Positions 1 through 9,797 are shown, counted from the first letter of the stretch. The stretch is 64,000 nucleotides of DNA from Pseudodesulfovibrio alkaliphilus (GCF_009729555.1 NZ_WODC01000003.1:124001-188000), one strand, 5' to 3'. Notes: generated by a model from the letters alone, not told the origin. Numbers and translations are program-made.

Positions 1-1
1 T

Positions 2-1627
2 CTTGAAAATGCGCTGCAAAAGGTGCTGGCCGACAAGGGTTTTGCGTGGCCGGACAAGGCCGTCATCGAGCCGCCCAAGGACAGGCGGTTCGGCGACATG
101 TCGGCCAATGTGGCCATGATGCTGGCCAAGCAGGCGGCCAAACCGCCCCGCGCCATCGCCGAGGAAATCAAGGAGGCCATGGCCGACGACCCGCGCCTCG
201 CCCGCATCGAAATCGCCGGGCCGGGATTCCTCAACTTCACCTTCGCGCCCGGCTTCTGGCAGGAAACCGTGGCCGTCATCCGCGAGGCGGACGGAACCTA
301 CGGCGCATCCGATCTGGGCAAGGGCGTCCGGGTGCAGGTGGAATATGTTTCGGCCAACCCCACCGGACCGCTGCACATCGGCCACGGCCGGGGCGCGGCC
401 CTGGGAGACTCCCTGGTGCGAATCCTGGAAAAGGCCGGGCACGAGGTCGAGGCCGAGTACTACGTCAACGACGCGGGCCGCCAGATGCTCATCCTCGGCT
501 CGTCCATCTGGTACCGGCTCAAGGAGCTGGCAGGCCGCAACGAGGCAGAGCCCGAGGACTACTACCGGGGCGACTACATCATCGACATCGCCCGCGACGT
601 GCTGGCCGCCAACCCGGACATTCTGGAGATGGACGAGGCCGCGGCCGTGAAAATCTGCAAGGACCACGGCATGAACGAGATCCTTGAGGGCATCAGGGAG
701 GATCTGCGGGCCTTTGGCGTACGCCACGATGTCTGGTTCTCCGAGAAAAGTCTGGTGGCCGACGGGCTGGTGGACGAGACCTTTGCGGACCTGCGCCGCA
801 GCGGCCTGGGATTCGACCAGGACGGCGCCTTCTGGTTCCGTTCCACGCAGTTTGGCGACGACAAGGACCGCGTGCTGCGCAAATCCGGCGGCGACACCAC
901 CTATTTCGCCTCTGACATCGCCTACCACGACCACAAGTTCAAGCGCGGCTTTGATCTGGTGGTGGACATCTGGGGTGCGGACCACCACGGCTACGTGCCG
1001 CGCATGATGGCCGCCTGCGAGGCCTTGGGCAAAAAGGGAGGGCTCCACGTCATCCTGGTCAACCTCGTCAACCTGCTGCGCGACGGCGAGCCCGTGGCCA
1101 TGTCCACCCGTGCGGGCGAGTTCGAGACCCTGAAGGACGTGGTGGACGAGGTGGGCGCGGACGCGGCCCGATTCATGTTCCTCTCGCGCAAGTCCGACTC
1201 CCGGCTGGATTTCGACCTGGAGCTGGTCAAGCAAAAGACCATGGACAACCCGGTCTACTATGTGCAGTACGCCCATGCGCGCATCTGCTCGCTCTTTGCC
1301 AAGGCCGCCGAGGCGGGCGTAAGCCCCGCCGGGCCGGACGGGACCTCACTGGCCATGCTCGACACCGAGTTCGACATGGACCTGCTGCGCCTGCTCGACC
1401 AGTATCCCGACTATGTGGAATCCGCCGCCCGCGCCCAGAGCCCGCACCTGATCAGCAGCTATCTTCAGGAGCTTGCCTCCACCCTGCACAGATACTATAC
1501 CAATTGCCATGTCCTCTCGGCAGACCCGGCCCTGGCCTCGGCCCGGCTGATGCTGCTGGGCTGCGTGGCCGGGGTGGTCAGGGACGGCCTGGGGCTGCTC
1601 GGCGTGAACGCCCCGCAATCCATGTAG
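2..1627 (+). CDS. argS: Arginyl-tRNA synthetase, 5' end cut by the window edge
   Basis: Charges tRNA-Arg with arginine in the cytoplasm. The frame is open from base 2, so the true start lies outside the window; a GTG at 23 is an internal codon. Visible parts are the end of the N-terminal additional domain ([18 protein letters not shown]), the class I HIGH signature in [14 protein letters not shown] (around base 358-400), the KMSKS-equivalent [10 protein letters not shown] (around base 1095-1125), and a C-terminal DALR-type anticodon-binding domain. About 541 residues are present, close to the family's usual 550-580, so only a short N-terminal piece is missing. A SPOR-domain gene follows 24 bases after the stop, a pairing I recall from Desulfovibrio genomes. 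Confidence 0.97.
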   Translation, partial: LENALQKVLADKGFAWPDKAVIEPPKDRRFGDMSANVAMMLAKQAAKPPRAIAEEIKEAMADDPRLARIEIAGPGFLNFTFAPGFWQETVAVIREADGTYGASDLGKGVRVQVEYVSANPTGPLHIGHGRGAALGDSLVRILEKAGHEVEAEYYVNDAGRQMLILGSSIWYRLKELAGRNEAEPEDYYRGDYIIDIARDVLAANPDILEMDEAAAVKICKDHGMNEILEGIREDLRAFGVRHDVWFSEKSLVADGLVDETFADLRRSGLGFDQDGAFWFRSTQFGDDKDRVLRKSGGDTTYFASDIAYHDHKFKRGFDLVVDIWGADHHGYVPRMMAACEALGKKGGLHVILVNLVNLLRDGEPVAMSTRAGEFETLKDVVDEVGADAARFMFLSRKSDSRLDFDLELVKQKTMDNPVYYVQYAHARICSLFAKAAEAGVSPAGPDGTSLAMLDTEFDMDLLRLLDQYPDYVESAARAQSPHLISSYLQELASTLHRYYTNCHVLSADPALASARLMLLGCVAGVVRDGLGLLGVNAPQSM

Positions 1628-1651
1628 CGAGCGCGAGGGGGCAAGGAAATC

Positions 1652-2383
1652 ATGGCAGACATCGGCGCAACGCCGCCCAAAGTCAAAACTCCCAAGCAGA
1701 GCAGGCCGGGCAGGACATGGGACTTCTCCCTGACCCTGCCGGGCATGATCAGCGCGGTCGGCGCGGGGGCACTCGCCCTGACCTTCTTCTTCGTCATGGG
1801 CATCCTCATCGGACGCGGCTACCGGCCCGAGGCGGATGTGCCCAGGCTCGGCCAGATCATGCCGCGCACCGAGCACGGCCAACTGGCTGAAGAACAACCG
1901 CTTCCCACCGTCCTCCAGGCCGAGGAGCTGGAATACCCCGACCGCCTCAGGGTCTCGCCCGACAAGATCATGGACATCCTGCCGCCCGAGCCGACTCCTG
2001 CGGCTGCCCCGGCACCTCGGCCGCAGCCCCAGGCAGCCGTGCAGCCGCAAGCCCCGGCGCCCCAGGCCGCGGCAACGCCTGCCGCGCCACAGGCCCAGGC
2101 CGCCCTCCAACCGGCCGCCCAGGCCGCGCCCGGCGATCCGGTATTCGACTACGTCTATCAGGTGGCCTCCTTCCGCCAGCGGGACATGGCCCAGACCCTG
2201 GCCGACAAGCTGGGCACAGCCGGACTCAAGGCCGGTGTGGAATCCGGCGATGTCAACGGCGCCACCTGGCACCGCGTCCAGGTCTTCCATCACGGCACGG
2301 CGGCCTCCACCGAGACCATGCGCGCCGCCCTGGCGAAATTCGGCGTCGACAAGCCCCTGCTCAGAAAAAAGACCGCCCGCTGA
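1652..2383 (+). CDS. SPOR-domain inner membrane protein
   Basis: 243 residues. A short basic cytoplasmic segment is followed by one membrane helix (about residues 29-51), a periplasmic Pro/Ala/Gln-rich linker (about 105-160) and a C-terminal SPOR domain (about 163-243, starting DPVFDYVYQVASF). SPOR domains bind glycan strands lacking stem peptides and often bring proteins to the division site (family knowledge); the role here is inferred. The start is set by AAGGAAATC just before the ATG. The gene probably shares a transcript with argS, and a long perfect hairpin follows 16 bases after the stop. Confidence 0.88.
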   Translation: MADIGATPPKVKTPKQSRPGRTWDFSLTLPGMISAVGAGALALTFFFVMGILIGRGYRPEADVPRLGQIMPRTEHGQLAEEQPLPTVLQAEELEYPDRLRVSPDKIMDILPPEPTPAAAPAPRPQPQAAVQPQAPAPQAAATPAAPQAQAALQPAAQAAPGDPVFDYVYQVASFRQRDMAQTLADKLGTAGLKAGVESGDVNGATWHRVQVFHHGTAASTETMRAALAKFGVDKPLLRKKTAR

Positions 2384-2399
2384 CACCTGCCCGCAGCCC

Positions 2400-2453
2400 A
2401 CGGCAACCAAGCGCCCGCCACGGATAGTTCCGTGGCGGGCGCTTGGTTGCCGT
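2400..2453. terminator. Perfect 25-bp hairpin between convergent genes
   Basis: The arms at 2400-2424 and 2429-2453 are exact reverse complements around a four-base loop (TAGT). The hairpin lies between the stop of the SPOR gene on the plus strand and the stop of the membrane-protein gene on the minus strand. No T-tract follows on either side, so it is either a bidirectional terminator of non-classical type or an mRNA-stabilising stem. Confidence 0.7.
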
Positions 2454-2487
2454 CATGGGGCCGGGCCGGACGCGATGGGTCCGGCCG

Positions 2488-2889
2488 TCAGCGCCGCCCG
2501 GCTCCGAACCGACGGACCGCCCAAGGCAGGACGGCAACGGCCACGAGCACCAGCACCCACACCCGGCCCGAGGCCAGATCGTAGTCATCGAGGGCGTCCG
2601 TCAGAGGGCGGCCCTGAAGCATCACCACCATGAAGAACTCGAAGGCCACGGTCAGCCCCAGCCAGAGGATTCCCGCCAGCACGGCCTGAAGCGCCGAGGC
2701 CAGCGGGCGGACCCGGCCGAGCCACAGGGCATAGGCGGCGAAGAGAAACACGGCCGTCAGGCTCGAAAGCTGGTGCGCGGCAAGCTCGGGCAGATACGGC
2801 CCGTAGACCGTCTCGCGGATCACGCCGTTGATCACGGCAAGGCCGAGCATGGGCAGCCAGGCAAGGGCATAAACGAGAAGTGTCATCAT
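2488..2889 (-). CDS. Small integral membrane protein, unknown function
   Basis: About 133 residues with four hydrophobic stretches: a helix at the N-terminus (LLVYALAWLPMLGLAVI), one at LSSLTAVFLFAAYALWL, one at AVLAGILWLGLTVAFEFFMVV and one near the C-terminus (VWVLVLVAVAVLPWAV). It ends in a basic tail (RRFGAGRR). I placed the start at the ATG at 2889 because AGGAT lies at the right distance; a GTG at 2901 is also in frame. I recognise no family with certainty. It lies 80 bases downstream of the YhhQ-type transporter and may share its transcript. Confidence 0.7.
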   Translation of the reverse strand: MMTLLVYALAWLPMLGLAVINGVIRETVYGPYLPELAAHQLSSLTAVFLFAAYALWLGRVRPLASALQAVLAGILWLGLTVAFEFFMVVMLQGRPLTDALDDYDLASGRVWVLVLVAVAVLPWAVRRFGAGRR

Positions 2890-2969
2890 GGTATCCTGCA
2901 CATGAGAAGAGGCGGACCTGACGGCCCGCCCCGAAGCGTTGTCACGTTTTGGCCCGTTCCGGCCGGGGG

Positions 2970-3713
2970 TCAGTGCTTGTGCGCGGCCTGCCAGGCGGTC
3001 CCGTCGGCTCGGCCCGCGTCTTCGAGCCGGTCGGCGTCGCCCGCCCCGCGCCGGAACATGCGCCGTGCCAGATAGATGAACGGGGTGTCCAGGGCTGCCA
3101 CGGCCACCTTGATGATGTAGGTGGAGAGCATGATCTCAAGGAACACGTTGAGCGGGAACACCCCCCAGAAGGCGATGAAGCAGAAGATGGCCGAGTCAAG
3201 GAGCTGGCTGACCACGGTGGAGGCGTTGTTGCGCAGCCACAACATGCGTCCGCCCGTGCGCTCGCGAATGGCGTGGAAGGCCCAGACATCGTGCATCTGC
3301 GAGACGAGGTAGGCGGCCATGCTGGCCAGGGCGATGCGCGGCATGAAGCCGAAGAGCGCGGCCAGATGCGGCTGGGCGAAATCATCGGCCGCAGGCTGGA
3401 AGAGCAGGGCGATCTGCATGTAGGCCACCATCATGACCAGGGCCACAAAGCCAAGCAGCACGCCCTTTCGCGCCTCCTTCTTGCCGTGGAACTCGCTGAG
3501 CAGGTCCGTGGCCAGGAAGACGCTGGCGTAGAGCACGTTGCCCAGGGTGGTGGTCAGGCCGAAAAGCTCCACGGTCTTGAGCACCTGGATGTTGCACAGC
3601 AGCAGGTTGAAGACGATGAGGCCGAACAGGCCCACCCGGCCGAACAGCCGGTACACCACCAGAACCATGCACAGGTCCACAAGGGCAAAGGCGATCCAGA
3701 GCGTTTCGTTCAT
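2970..3713 (-). CDS. yhhQ: Queuosine precursor transporter (YhhQ/VUT family)
   Basis: 247 residues with about six hydrophobic helices. The pattern fits the Vut_1/YhhQ family: LATDLLSEFHGKKEA after the third helix, LVSQMHDVWAFHAIRERT in the middle, and NNASTVVSQLLDSAIFCFIAF followed by ALDTPFIYLARR. Family members import 7-cyano- or 7-aminomethyl-7-deazaguanine for tRNA queuosine synthesis, so this protein probably salvages queuosine precursors across the inner membrane. The C-terminus carries a hydrophilic extension of about 25 residues (GAGDADRLEDAGRADGTAW), which is not part of the core. The gene is transcribed away from the iron locus to its right. Confidence 0.88.
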   Translation of the reverse strand: MNETLWIAFALVDLCMVLVVYRLFGRVGLFGLIVFNLLLCNIQVLKTVELFGLTTTLGNVLYASVFLATDLLSEFHGKKEARKGVLLGFVALVMMVAYMQIALLFQPAADDFAQPHLAALFGFMPRIALASMAAYLVSQMHDVWAFHAIRERTGGRMLWLRNNASTVVSQLLDSAIFCFIAFWGVFPLNVFLEIMLSTYIIKVAVAALDTPFIYLARRMFRRGAGDADRLEDAGRADGTAWQAAHKH

Positions 3714-3861
3714 GGGGGTTGCCTAGTCCCGAACCCGCTACAGGTCAAGCCAAAGTTGGCGGCGCAACGCATGGCCCTTCCCCCCTCCGTCTTGCCCGGA
3801 AGCACAGCCACCCTCCCCGCCTGAAACTCCCCATTGACTTTTTCTTGCCCCGCCACTATCC

Positions 3862-3880
3862 GATATTGAAACTCATTTTC
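3862..3880 (+). promoter_or_regulatory. Fur-box-like operator in front of the ECF sigma gene
   Basis: GATATTGAAACTCATTTTC matches the classical 19-base Fur consensus (GATAATGATAATCATTATC) at 15 of 19 positions. It ends 14 bases before the sigma-factor ATG, so Fur-Fe(II) bound here would block transcription of the sigma-FecR pair when iron is plentiful. The match count is read from the sequence; binding is inferred. Confidence 0.72.
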
Positions 3881-3894
3881 ACACAGTCCCAGAT

Positions 3895-4482
3895 ATGGCG
3901 GTATCCTTGGACAGAACAAAGAAAAGGGATGCAGAGGCTCTCTGCATCGGCTACAACGATTCCCTGCGAAAGCTGTACGACGGGTGTTTCGACTCCCTGG
4001 TGGGCTACCTGCGAGCGCACTTCCGCTCCTGCCCGCACCAGGCCGAGGAAATCGCCCACAACGCTTTCGAACGCATGGCCGCGCACAAGAAGCCGGGCAC
4101 GGTGGACAATATCCGTGCCTTTCTCTGGCGCACGGCCCGCAACATGGCGCTCTCGGACCTCCGCTCCAGGCGGGTGGCCCAGCGGTATCTCATTGAGTCG
4201 CGGCAGGCGCTGGGTCAGGAGGACGACCACTCCCTGACCCCCGAGCGCATCCTGTCGGGCAAAGAGCAGGTGGCCATCGCCGTGTCCTGTCTGCGAGCCA
4301 TGCCCGAGCAGCGCCGCAGGGCCTTCATCCTGACCAGGATAGAGGGCTTGAGCCACGCCGAGGCATCCGAGACCCTGGGTGTCTCAAGACCCGCTGTCAG
4401 CAAGCATGTGGCCAGGGCCGCAGCCGACATCTACGCGGCCCTGGGCGAGGACACCCCCAACCCGGAAGAACGAGATGGCTAA
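3895..4482 (+). CDS. ECF (FecI-type) RNA polymerase sigma factor
   Basis: 195 residues with the two ECF domains. Region 2 runs through about residues 20-95, including HQAEEIAHNAFERMAAHK and VDNIRAFLWRTARNMALSDLRSR. Region 4 runs through about 120-180 with the helix-turn-helix SHAEASETLGVSRPAVSKHV. Together with the overlapping FecR-type gene and the STN-bearing receptor downstream, this is a cell-surface signalling system: a ferric ligand at the receptor would release the sigma factor to transcribe the receptor operon. The start is the first ATG. Its ribosome site is weak because the Fur-box-like site sits immediately upstream; TTG at 3907 is an alternative. The 3' end overlaps fecR by 8 bases. 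Confidence 0.9.
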   Translation: MAVSLDRTKKRDAEALCIGYNDSLRKLYDGCFDSLVGYLRAHFRSCPHQAEEIAHNAFERMAAHKKPGTVDNIRAFLWRTARNMALSDLRSRRVAQRYLIESRQALGQEDDHSLTPERILSGKEQVAIAVSCLRAMPEQRRRAFILTRIEGLSHAEASETLGVSRPAVSKHVARAAADIYAALGEDTPNPEERDG

Positions 4483-5542
4483 ACCCGGCACCGACATCAT
4501 GACAACCGCCTTTGAGTGGTGCGCGACCCTGGACGAGGCCCACGTCTCCGAGGCGGACAGCCGCGCCCTGGCAGCCTGGCTTGAGGCGGACCCCTCCCAC
4601 AGGGAGGCCTTTGACCGCGCCCGGAGGTTCTGGCACGAGCTGGGCGGTCTCGGGCGCGAGCAGTTGGACCCGGCGTTCTTCCACCCGTCGTGGCGCGAAA
4701 GGGCTCGGGCGGCGATGCGCGGAGCGGTATGCCGGATTCGCGAATGTATGCAGTGCAGGCAGCCCATGGCCGTGGGCAGCGTTGCCGTGATCTGCGGTCT
4801 GCTTGTTTTCGCCATCTCTCACCTCACGGTTGATCCCGGTGTTGCCCCGGTCCGGGAGGCTGCCCACGCCACGCGCATCGGCGAAGTGCGGACCGTGCGC
4901 CTCGACGACGGCAGCAGCGTCACCCTGGGCGCGAACACCTCCATCGCCGCGACCATGGACAGCCACGGCAGACTTGTACGGATGAGCGAGGGTGAGGCGT
5001 TTTTCGAGGTGGAGCGAGACACGTCCAGGCCCTTTGTCGTCGAATCCGGCGACCTGCGGATCACGGTGCACGGTACGGCCTTCGACATCCGACGCAGCGA
5101 GCTCGGAGCCCGTGTGGCCGTGACCAGCGGCGTGGTCAGCGTCTCCTCCCCCCAGCTGGCCGACCCGGACGCCTCCGCTCAATACCAGACAGGCGATTCC
5201 GCCACGACATCCGGCATCTCCCGCGTCCTGACGGCGGGCGAGCGCCTCTCCCTGGAAGCCGACGCGCCGGTCCGTGTCGAATCGGTCCGGGCCGAGGACG
5301 TGGCCCCCTGGCGCCACAACATGCTGGTCTACATCGATGCCCCTCTGGCCGAAATCGTGGCGGACTTGAACCGCTATCAGCGCCGCTCCATCCGCATCCG
5401 GGACGAGTCCGTAGGACGCATCCGGCTCACCGCCACCTTCCACGGCAACGATATCCAGGGCATACTCGCAACCCTGACCGAGGCGCTTCCCGTCCGGCTG
5501 GCCCATGTCGGCCCGGACATCGAGCTACGCAGCGCCCCCTGA
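4475..5542 (+). CDS. FecR-type transmembrane sigma regulator
   Basis: 355 residues from the ATG at 4475, preceded by GGAAGAACGAG inside the sigma gene. The N-terminal cytoplasmic region (about residues 10-50) resembles the FecR N domain that holds or activates the sigma factor. One membrane helix lies at about 99-116. The periplasmic FecR domain follows (VRTVRLDDGSSVTLGANTS, then EGEAFFEVERDTSRPFVVES and HGTAFDIR). The C-terminal 70 residues (DAPLAEIVADLNRYQRRSI onward) look like the STN-interacting domain. The protein should relay a signal from the receptor's STN domain to the sigma factor. An open frame upstream of 4475 is only an extension inside the sigma gene. Confidence 0.9.
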   Translation: MAKPGTDIMTTAFEWCATLDEAHVSEADSRALAAWLEADPSHREAFDRARRFWHELGGLGREQLDPAFFHPSWRERARAAMRGAVCRIRECMQCRQPMAVGSVAVICGLLVFAISHLTVDPGVAPVREAAHATRIGEVRTVRLDDGSSVTLGANTSIAATMDSHGRLVRMSEGEAFFEVERDTSRPFVVESGDLRITVHGTAFDIRRSELGARVAVTSGVVSVSSPQLADPDASAQYQTGDSATTSGISRVLTAGERLSLEADAPVRVESVRAEDVAPWRHNMLVYIDAPLAEIVADLNRYQRRSIRIRDESVGRIRLTATFHGNDIQGILATLTEALPVRLAHVGPDIELRSAP

Positions 5543-5753
5543 CAACTCACCCCTTTTTTTTTCGTATCGCGGTTACGTCCAGCCCCCCTCAGGCGTCTTA
5601 TCTCGTAGAGGGATAGTAAACTCCGCTCACCAAAGTCGGCCCCAGAGCCTGTACGCAACGCCCCGCAACGCTTGTCGCGTCCGGGACTTCACGCTGCGGC
5701 CTGCCGACGCACCCCATTCCTGCGCACCCATTCGTTCTGAGGAGGACATTGAC

Positions 5754-8111
5754 GTGGTGAAACAGATTCTTTCCGCAACATGCCGCACAGCGCTCACGGC
5801 CGCGACCCTGGCGCTGTCACTGCTGATCATGACCCCGGCGGCCCTGGCCCAGGGAGACGTACGCGACATCGACTTTCCGGCCCAGCCCCTGCAGCAGGCC
5901 CTGACGGCCACGGGACAAGCCTTTGGCGTGACCGTGGTGGCCCCCGGCGACATGGTACGCGACCGCATGGCCCCGGCCGTGACCGGCCGGTTCACCGCCG
6001 ACGAAGTGGTCTCGCGCCTGCTGCACGGCTCAAACCTCGCGGCCCGGCGCTCCGCCAACAACGCCATTGTCATCGTTGACAGCGCCGCCCGGGAGGCCGA
6101 CGCCGACTCCGAACCGGCCACTGGCATGGACACTGGCTCGGGTCTGCGCCTTGCTCCAGTCATCGTCACTGGCGAGCGCGCCGAGCGAACCCTGTACGAC
6201 ACCGCCTCCTCCGCCTCGGTCGTCAGCGGCAGGGACATCGACAACACCCCCGCCTTCAAGGAAGTCAGCGACCTCCTCCAGTACACCCCCAACGTGGACC
6301 TGGGCGGCAAGAGCAACGAAGGCCCCACCATCCGAGGCATCAAGGCGGGCGGCCCCCTGGGCGGCGTGTACGCCTTCTTTGGCGGGTCCCGTCCCCGGGC
6401 GACCATCACTGTGGACGGCAGGCCTGTCAGCTTCAACGAATTCATTTTTGGCGCCACTTCCGTCTGGGACGTGGACCGCGTCGAGGTCTTTCGCGGCCCC
6501 CAGACCACCTCTCAGGGCGTGAACTCCATCGCGGGCGCCATCCACGTGGTCACGGCCGACCCCACCTTCGAGCACAAGGCCAAGGCCCAGGCCGAGGTGG
6601 GCGACTATCGATCCGGCCGCCTTTCGGCCAGCCTCTCCGGCCCCGTCGTGGACGAGGAGCTGGCCTTCATCGTCTCCGGCGACATGCGTCGGCGCGACAG
6701 CTTTGTGGACATCCAGCCCACCGACGACTACGGCCCGGACCCCAATACCATCCTCAACGGAACTGTGCGCGGAAAACTGCTGTGGGAACCTTCCGCCGTC
6801 CCGGAAATGAAAATGAAACTCACCCTCACAAGGGTGCACAACGAGGGACCGCAAGCGGAATATGTCAAAAAACCCTACAAGGATCTTAAATCCATCTCTG
6901 TCAACCTGCCTTCCTGGCATGTCATCTCCAACGCGGGCATCCACGACGTGAGCTACGAGTTCTCCGATGCCGTGGAGGTCAGCAACCGGCTCTCCTACGC
7001 CGCCGTCTCCAGCAGACGGTATGTGGACATGGAAAACGCGGGAACCGCGACAACGGACAAGGGCGAGCTTTCCAACGAAACCATCATGCGCTGGCAGGCC
7101 GAGGATTCCGGGCTGTCCGGCCTTGCGGGTGTCTTTCTCCAGCGCTCCTACGCCGACGAGTATCTCAACTACAGCATCGCCGGAGTGGGCTCCTTCAAGG
7201 ACCTGCAAACAGGTGTCGGCCTGTTCACCGAAGCCACCTACGACATCACGGACCGGCTCGACCTGACCCTGGGTCTGCGCTTTGAGAGCGACCGGCAGCA
7301 CCGCACCGGCTTGACCACGGGCGGGTCGCTCTACAACGTCGACTTCGACTACGACAAGACCTTCAACGCCCTGCTGCCCAAGGCCGTCCTCGGCTACGAC
7401 GTGACCGACGATCTGCGCATCGGGGCCATGGTCTCCCGCGGGTTCAACCCCGGCGGCGTCACTGTCCTCTGGTCCGACGGCACCCTCAACACCTTTGACG
7501 AGGAAACCGTCTGGAACTACGAGCTGTTCGCCCGCACCAGGATGCTTGACGACCGTCTCCAGCTCAACGCCAACCTCTTCTATGCCCGGTACGAGGACTA
7601 CCAGCTCAACTACCAGGCGGGCGTGGCCTTTGGCAGTGTAATTTATGGCATCGCCAACGCGGAGGAGGCCCACAGCTACGGCCTTGAACTGAGCGCCGAC
7701 TACCTGGCCACCGACTCCCTGCGCCTCTTCGGCGGCCTGGGTCTGCTCAAGACCAAGATCGACAAGTTCACCAAAGCGGGCGGCATCAATGCCGAGGGTG
7801 CGTCCTTCATGCGTTCGCCCGACATCACCCTGTCCCTGGGAGCGGACTACGAAATCATCGACGGTCTCCGCCTGGGCGGCCGCGCCCGGTACGTGGGCAA
7901 ATACAAGAGCGAGGACACCAGGGACAGCCTCTCGGCCGGCGACTACACCGTGGTGGACCTGCAGGCCAGCTACAACCTCGCCTCGTTCACGCTCTACGGC
8001 TACGTCAACAATGTCTTCGACAAGTTCTACACCGTCAGCGAACTCCAGATCGGACGGGCCATCGTGGGCAATCCCCGCGAGTTCGGCGTGGGCGTCAAAT
8101 ACGAGTTCTAA
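5754..8111 (+). CDS. TonB-dependent ferric-siderophore receptor with signalling domain
   Basis: 785 residues from the GTG at 5754, with GGAGG eight bases upstream. The order is a signal peptide (about residues 1-35, ending ALA-Q), an STN signalling domain (DIDFPAQPLQQALTATGQAF onward, about 40-105), the plug (about 135-290, with RVEVFRGPQTTSQGVNSIAG) and a 22-strand-type barrel ending in REFGVGVKYEF with a terminal Phe. It sits in the outer membrane and imports a ferric chelate using TonB energy. The STN domain identifies a transducer-type receptor that talks to the FecR protein upstream. The ligand cannot be read from sequence. The 211-base leader after fecR is long enough to hold its own sigma-dependent promoter, although I could not identify one. 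Confidence 0.92.
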   Translation: MVKQILSATCRTALTAATLALSLLIMTPAALAQGDVRDIDFPAQPLQQALTATGQAFGVTVVAPGDMVRDRMAPAVTGRFTADEVVSRLLHGSNLAARRSANNAIVIVDSAAREADADSEPATGMDTGSGLRLAPVIVTGERAERTLYDTASSASVVSGRDIDNTPAFKEVSDLLQYTPNVDLGGKSNEGPTIRGIKAGGPLGGVYAFFGGSRPRATITVDGRPVSFNEFIFGATSVWDVDRVEVFRGPQTTSQGVNSIAGAIHVVTADPTFEHKAKAQAEVGDYRSGRLSASLSGPVVDEELAFIVSGDMRRRDSFVDIQPTDDYGPDPNTILNGTVRGKLLWEPSAVPEMKMKLTLTRVHNEGPQAEYVKKPYKDLKSISVNLPSWHVISNAGIHDVSYEFSDAVEVSNRLSYAAVSSRRYVDMENAGTATTDKGELSNETIMRWQAEDSGLSGLAGVFLQRSYADEYLNYSIAGVGSFKDLQTGVGLFTEATYDITDRLDLTLGLRFESDRQHRTGLTTGGSLYNVDFDYDKTFNALLPKAVLGYDVTDDLRIGAMVSRGFNPGGVTVLWSDGTLNTFDEETVWNYELFARTRMLDDRLQLNANLFYARYEDYQLNYQAGVAFGSVIYGIANAEEAHSYGLELSADYLATDSLRLFGGLGLLKTKIDKFTKAGGINAEGASFMRSPDITLSLGADYEIIDGLRLGGRARYVGKYKSEDTRDSLSAGDYTVVDLQASYNLASFTLYGYVNNVFDKFYTVSELQIGRAIVGNPREFGVGVKYEF

Positions 8112-8120
8112 GGATATCCC

Positions 8121-9797
8121 ATGACCGCAACCAACACCTCCCCGCCCCGCGGCGGAAAGACCATGGCCCGCATCGCCCACCTCGTCCACTCAGCGGCGGG
8201 CCTGTGGTTCACCATGCTGCTCACCCTGGTTCTTGTCACGGGAACCCTTGCCGTGTTCGCCCCGGAGGTGGACCAGCTCGTCTTCCCGACCATGCGGACC
8301 GTGCCGCCCGGCCCGGACGCGGCAAAGATCAACCCCGGAGCCCTGTACGACGCGGTGGCCAGGGAGTATCCCGGCCTGGGCATCACCCACATGGACACGG
8401 CCGTCCACCAGCGGTACGCCCCGGCCTCGACCACTGTGATCCTCCCGGGCAACCAGCGCCGCAACGTCTCCGTTGACCCCTACACCGGAAGCATCCTCGG
8501 CGAGCAACCGCGCATGACGGTGCAGCACTTCCTCATGCGTCTGCACGCGGTGCTCTTCCAGGGCGTGTACGGATTCTACGTGGTCAACTTCAGCGGCGTG
8601 GTCATGCTGGTTGCCATTGTTGCCGGACTCTTCGCCTACCGGCGATTCTGGCGGGGCTTTCTCAAGCGGCCCCGCCAGGACCGCGGGCAGCGCATCCTCC
8701 TTGGCGACCTGCACAAGCTCATCGCCCTATGGTCGCTGCCCTTCCTGCTGATCATCGCCCTGAGCGGAACCTGGTACTTCTACAACTTCCCTCTGGCCCA
8801 CCTTGAGCTGGTGCCCAACGTGGTCAAGACGCAACCCGCCCCGCCCAGCCTGGAACAGGCAGACCTCGAAGCCCTTGGACCGCATACCCCGACGCCCCTG
8901 AGCGGAGTCGAGATCGTGGACACGGTCCTGGCCGCCTATCCCGACATGGTCGTGACCGGGCTGATGCCGCCAGCCAACATCAACATGCCCTTTGTGGTGC
9001 ATGGCGAGCGGGGGGAATATCTGCTCGGCCCGGAACCCAACGCCGTGGCGGTCAACCCATTCAGCGGCGAGATCATGGCGGCGTTCCTGTCTGAAGACCT
9101 CTCCCTGGGGCACTTCCTGTTCCAGGGCATAAGCCAGCTGCACCATGGCGAACTGCTGCCCATGCGGGCGCCTTGGGGGGCCAGGATGTTCATGAAACTG
9201 CTCTGGTTCCTCCTTGGCGCGGGGGCCTGCTTTCTGTCCATCTCGGGTCTGCTCATCTTCCTTGGCCGCACACGCCGGGCCGCCGCCGACCTGGGCTGGC
9301 GCAGGGCATGGCGCTGGGTCAGGCCGTGGGGAGGGGCCATGGGCGTGTTCAAGTATGTCAATGTGCTGATCCTCGTCGGCGCAGCCGCGGGAATCGTTCT
9401 CGCCACCACCATGGGCGGACGGGGCGCTCCCCCGCCGACCCTGACCTACGCGCCCGCCAGCACAGGCGTATTCCACGTCGCCCTGCGGCTCACGCCGGAC
9501 ATGCGCGCCCCGTCGCCGGAGCTTCTGCACCCGGGCGGCAGGGTCATGGCCTTCCCGACCTTCGCCGACGGGCACTACCGGGACGCCCGGTCCATCCTCA
9601 TCGGCATCACCGGGGCCAGGGGATCAAGCGGGAGGGGCGTCCGGGTCATGGGAGCCGAAAAACTCGCCTTTGCCCCGCTGCAACTGCCCGAGAACATGGA
9701 AGAGGCCGAGCTGTGGGTGGAAATCACCTCATGGGACGGAAAGGTGCACAGAGCCCAATGGCCCCTTGTGGCCGGGTCCACTGCAGACCCCTCGTGA
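8121..9797 (+). CDS. PepSY-associated membrane protein, probable ferric-siderophore reductase
   Basis: 558 residues with about five membrane helices: near 24-45, 155-172, 196-218, 355-378 and 411-430. PepSY-type periplasmic segments lie between them (INPGALYDAVAREYPGLGI and SVDPYTGSILGEQPRMTVQH; later VNPFSGEIMAAFLSEDLS). This is the PepSY_TM architecture of FoxB/FiuB/PiuB-like proteins, which sit beside siderophore receptors and are thought to reduce or release the iron in the periplasm. Histidines in HFLMRLHAVLF and HKLIALW are candidate haem ligands (inference). The start has AAGGATATCCC in front and lies 9 bases after the receptor stop, so the two are co-transcribed. Confidence 0.85.
   Translation: MTATNTSPPRGGKTMARIAHLVHSAAGLWFTMLLTLVLVTGTLAVFAPEVDQLVFPTMRTVPPGPDAAKINPGALYDAVAREYPGLGITHMDTAVHQRYAPASTTVILPGNQRRNVSVDPYTGSILGEQPRMTVQHFLMRLHAVLFQGVYGFYVVNFSGVVMLVAIVAGLFAYRRFWRGFLKRPRQDRGQRILLGDLHKLIALWSLPFLLIIALSGTWYFYNFPLAHLELVPNVVKTQPAPPSLEQADLEALGPHTPTPLSGVEIVDTVLAAYPDMVVTGLMPPANINMPFVVHGERGEYLLGPEPNAVAVNPFSGEIMAAFLSEDLSLGHFLFQGISQLHHGELLPMRAPWGARMFMKLLWFLLGAGACFLSISGLLIFLGRTRRAAADLGWRRAWRWVRPWGGAMGVFKYVNVLILVGAAAGIVLATTMGGRGAPPPTLTYAPASTGVFHVALRLTPDMRAPSPELLHPGGRVMAFPTFADGHYRDARSILIGITGARGSSGRGVRVMGAEKLAFAPLQLPENMEEAELWVEITSWDGKVHRAQWPLVAGSTADPS

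Noticed and set aside
4379-4474. An upstream in-frame extension of the FecR gene.
   Set aside because: It lies wholly inside the sigma gene; the ATG at 4475 overlaps the sigma stop as expected for coupled genes.
6030-8189. A 719-codon open frame on the strand opposite the TonB-dependent receptor.
   Set aside because: It is the mirror of a high-GC gene, with Gly/Val/His-rich low-complexity product and no ribosome site or family features.
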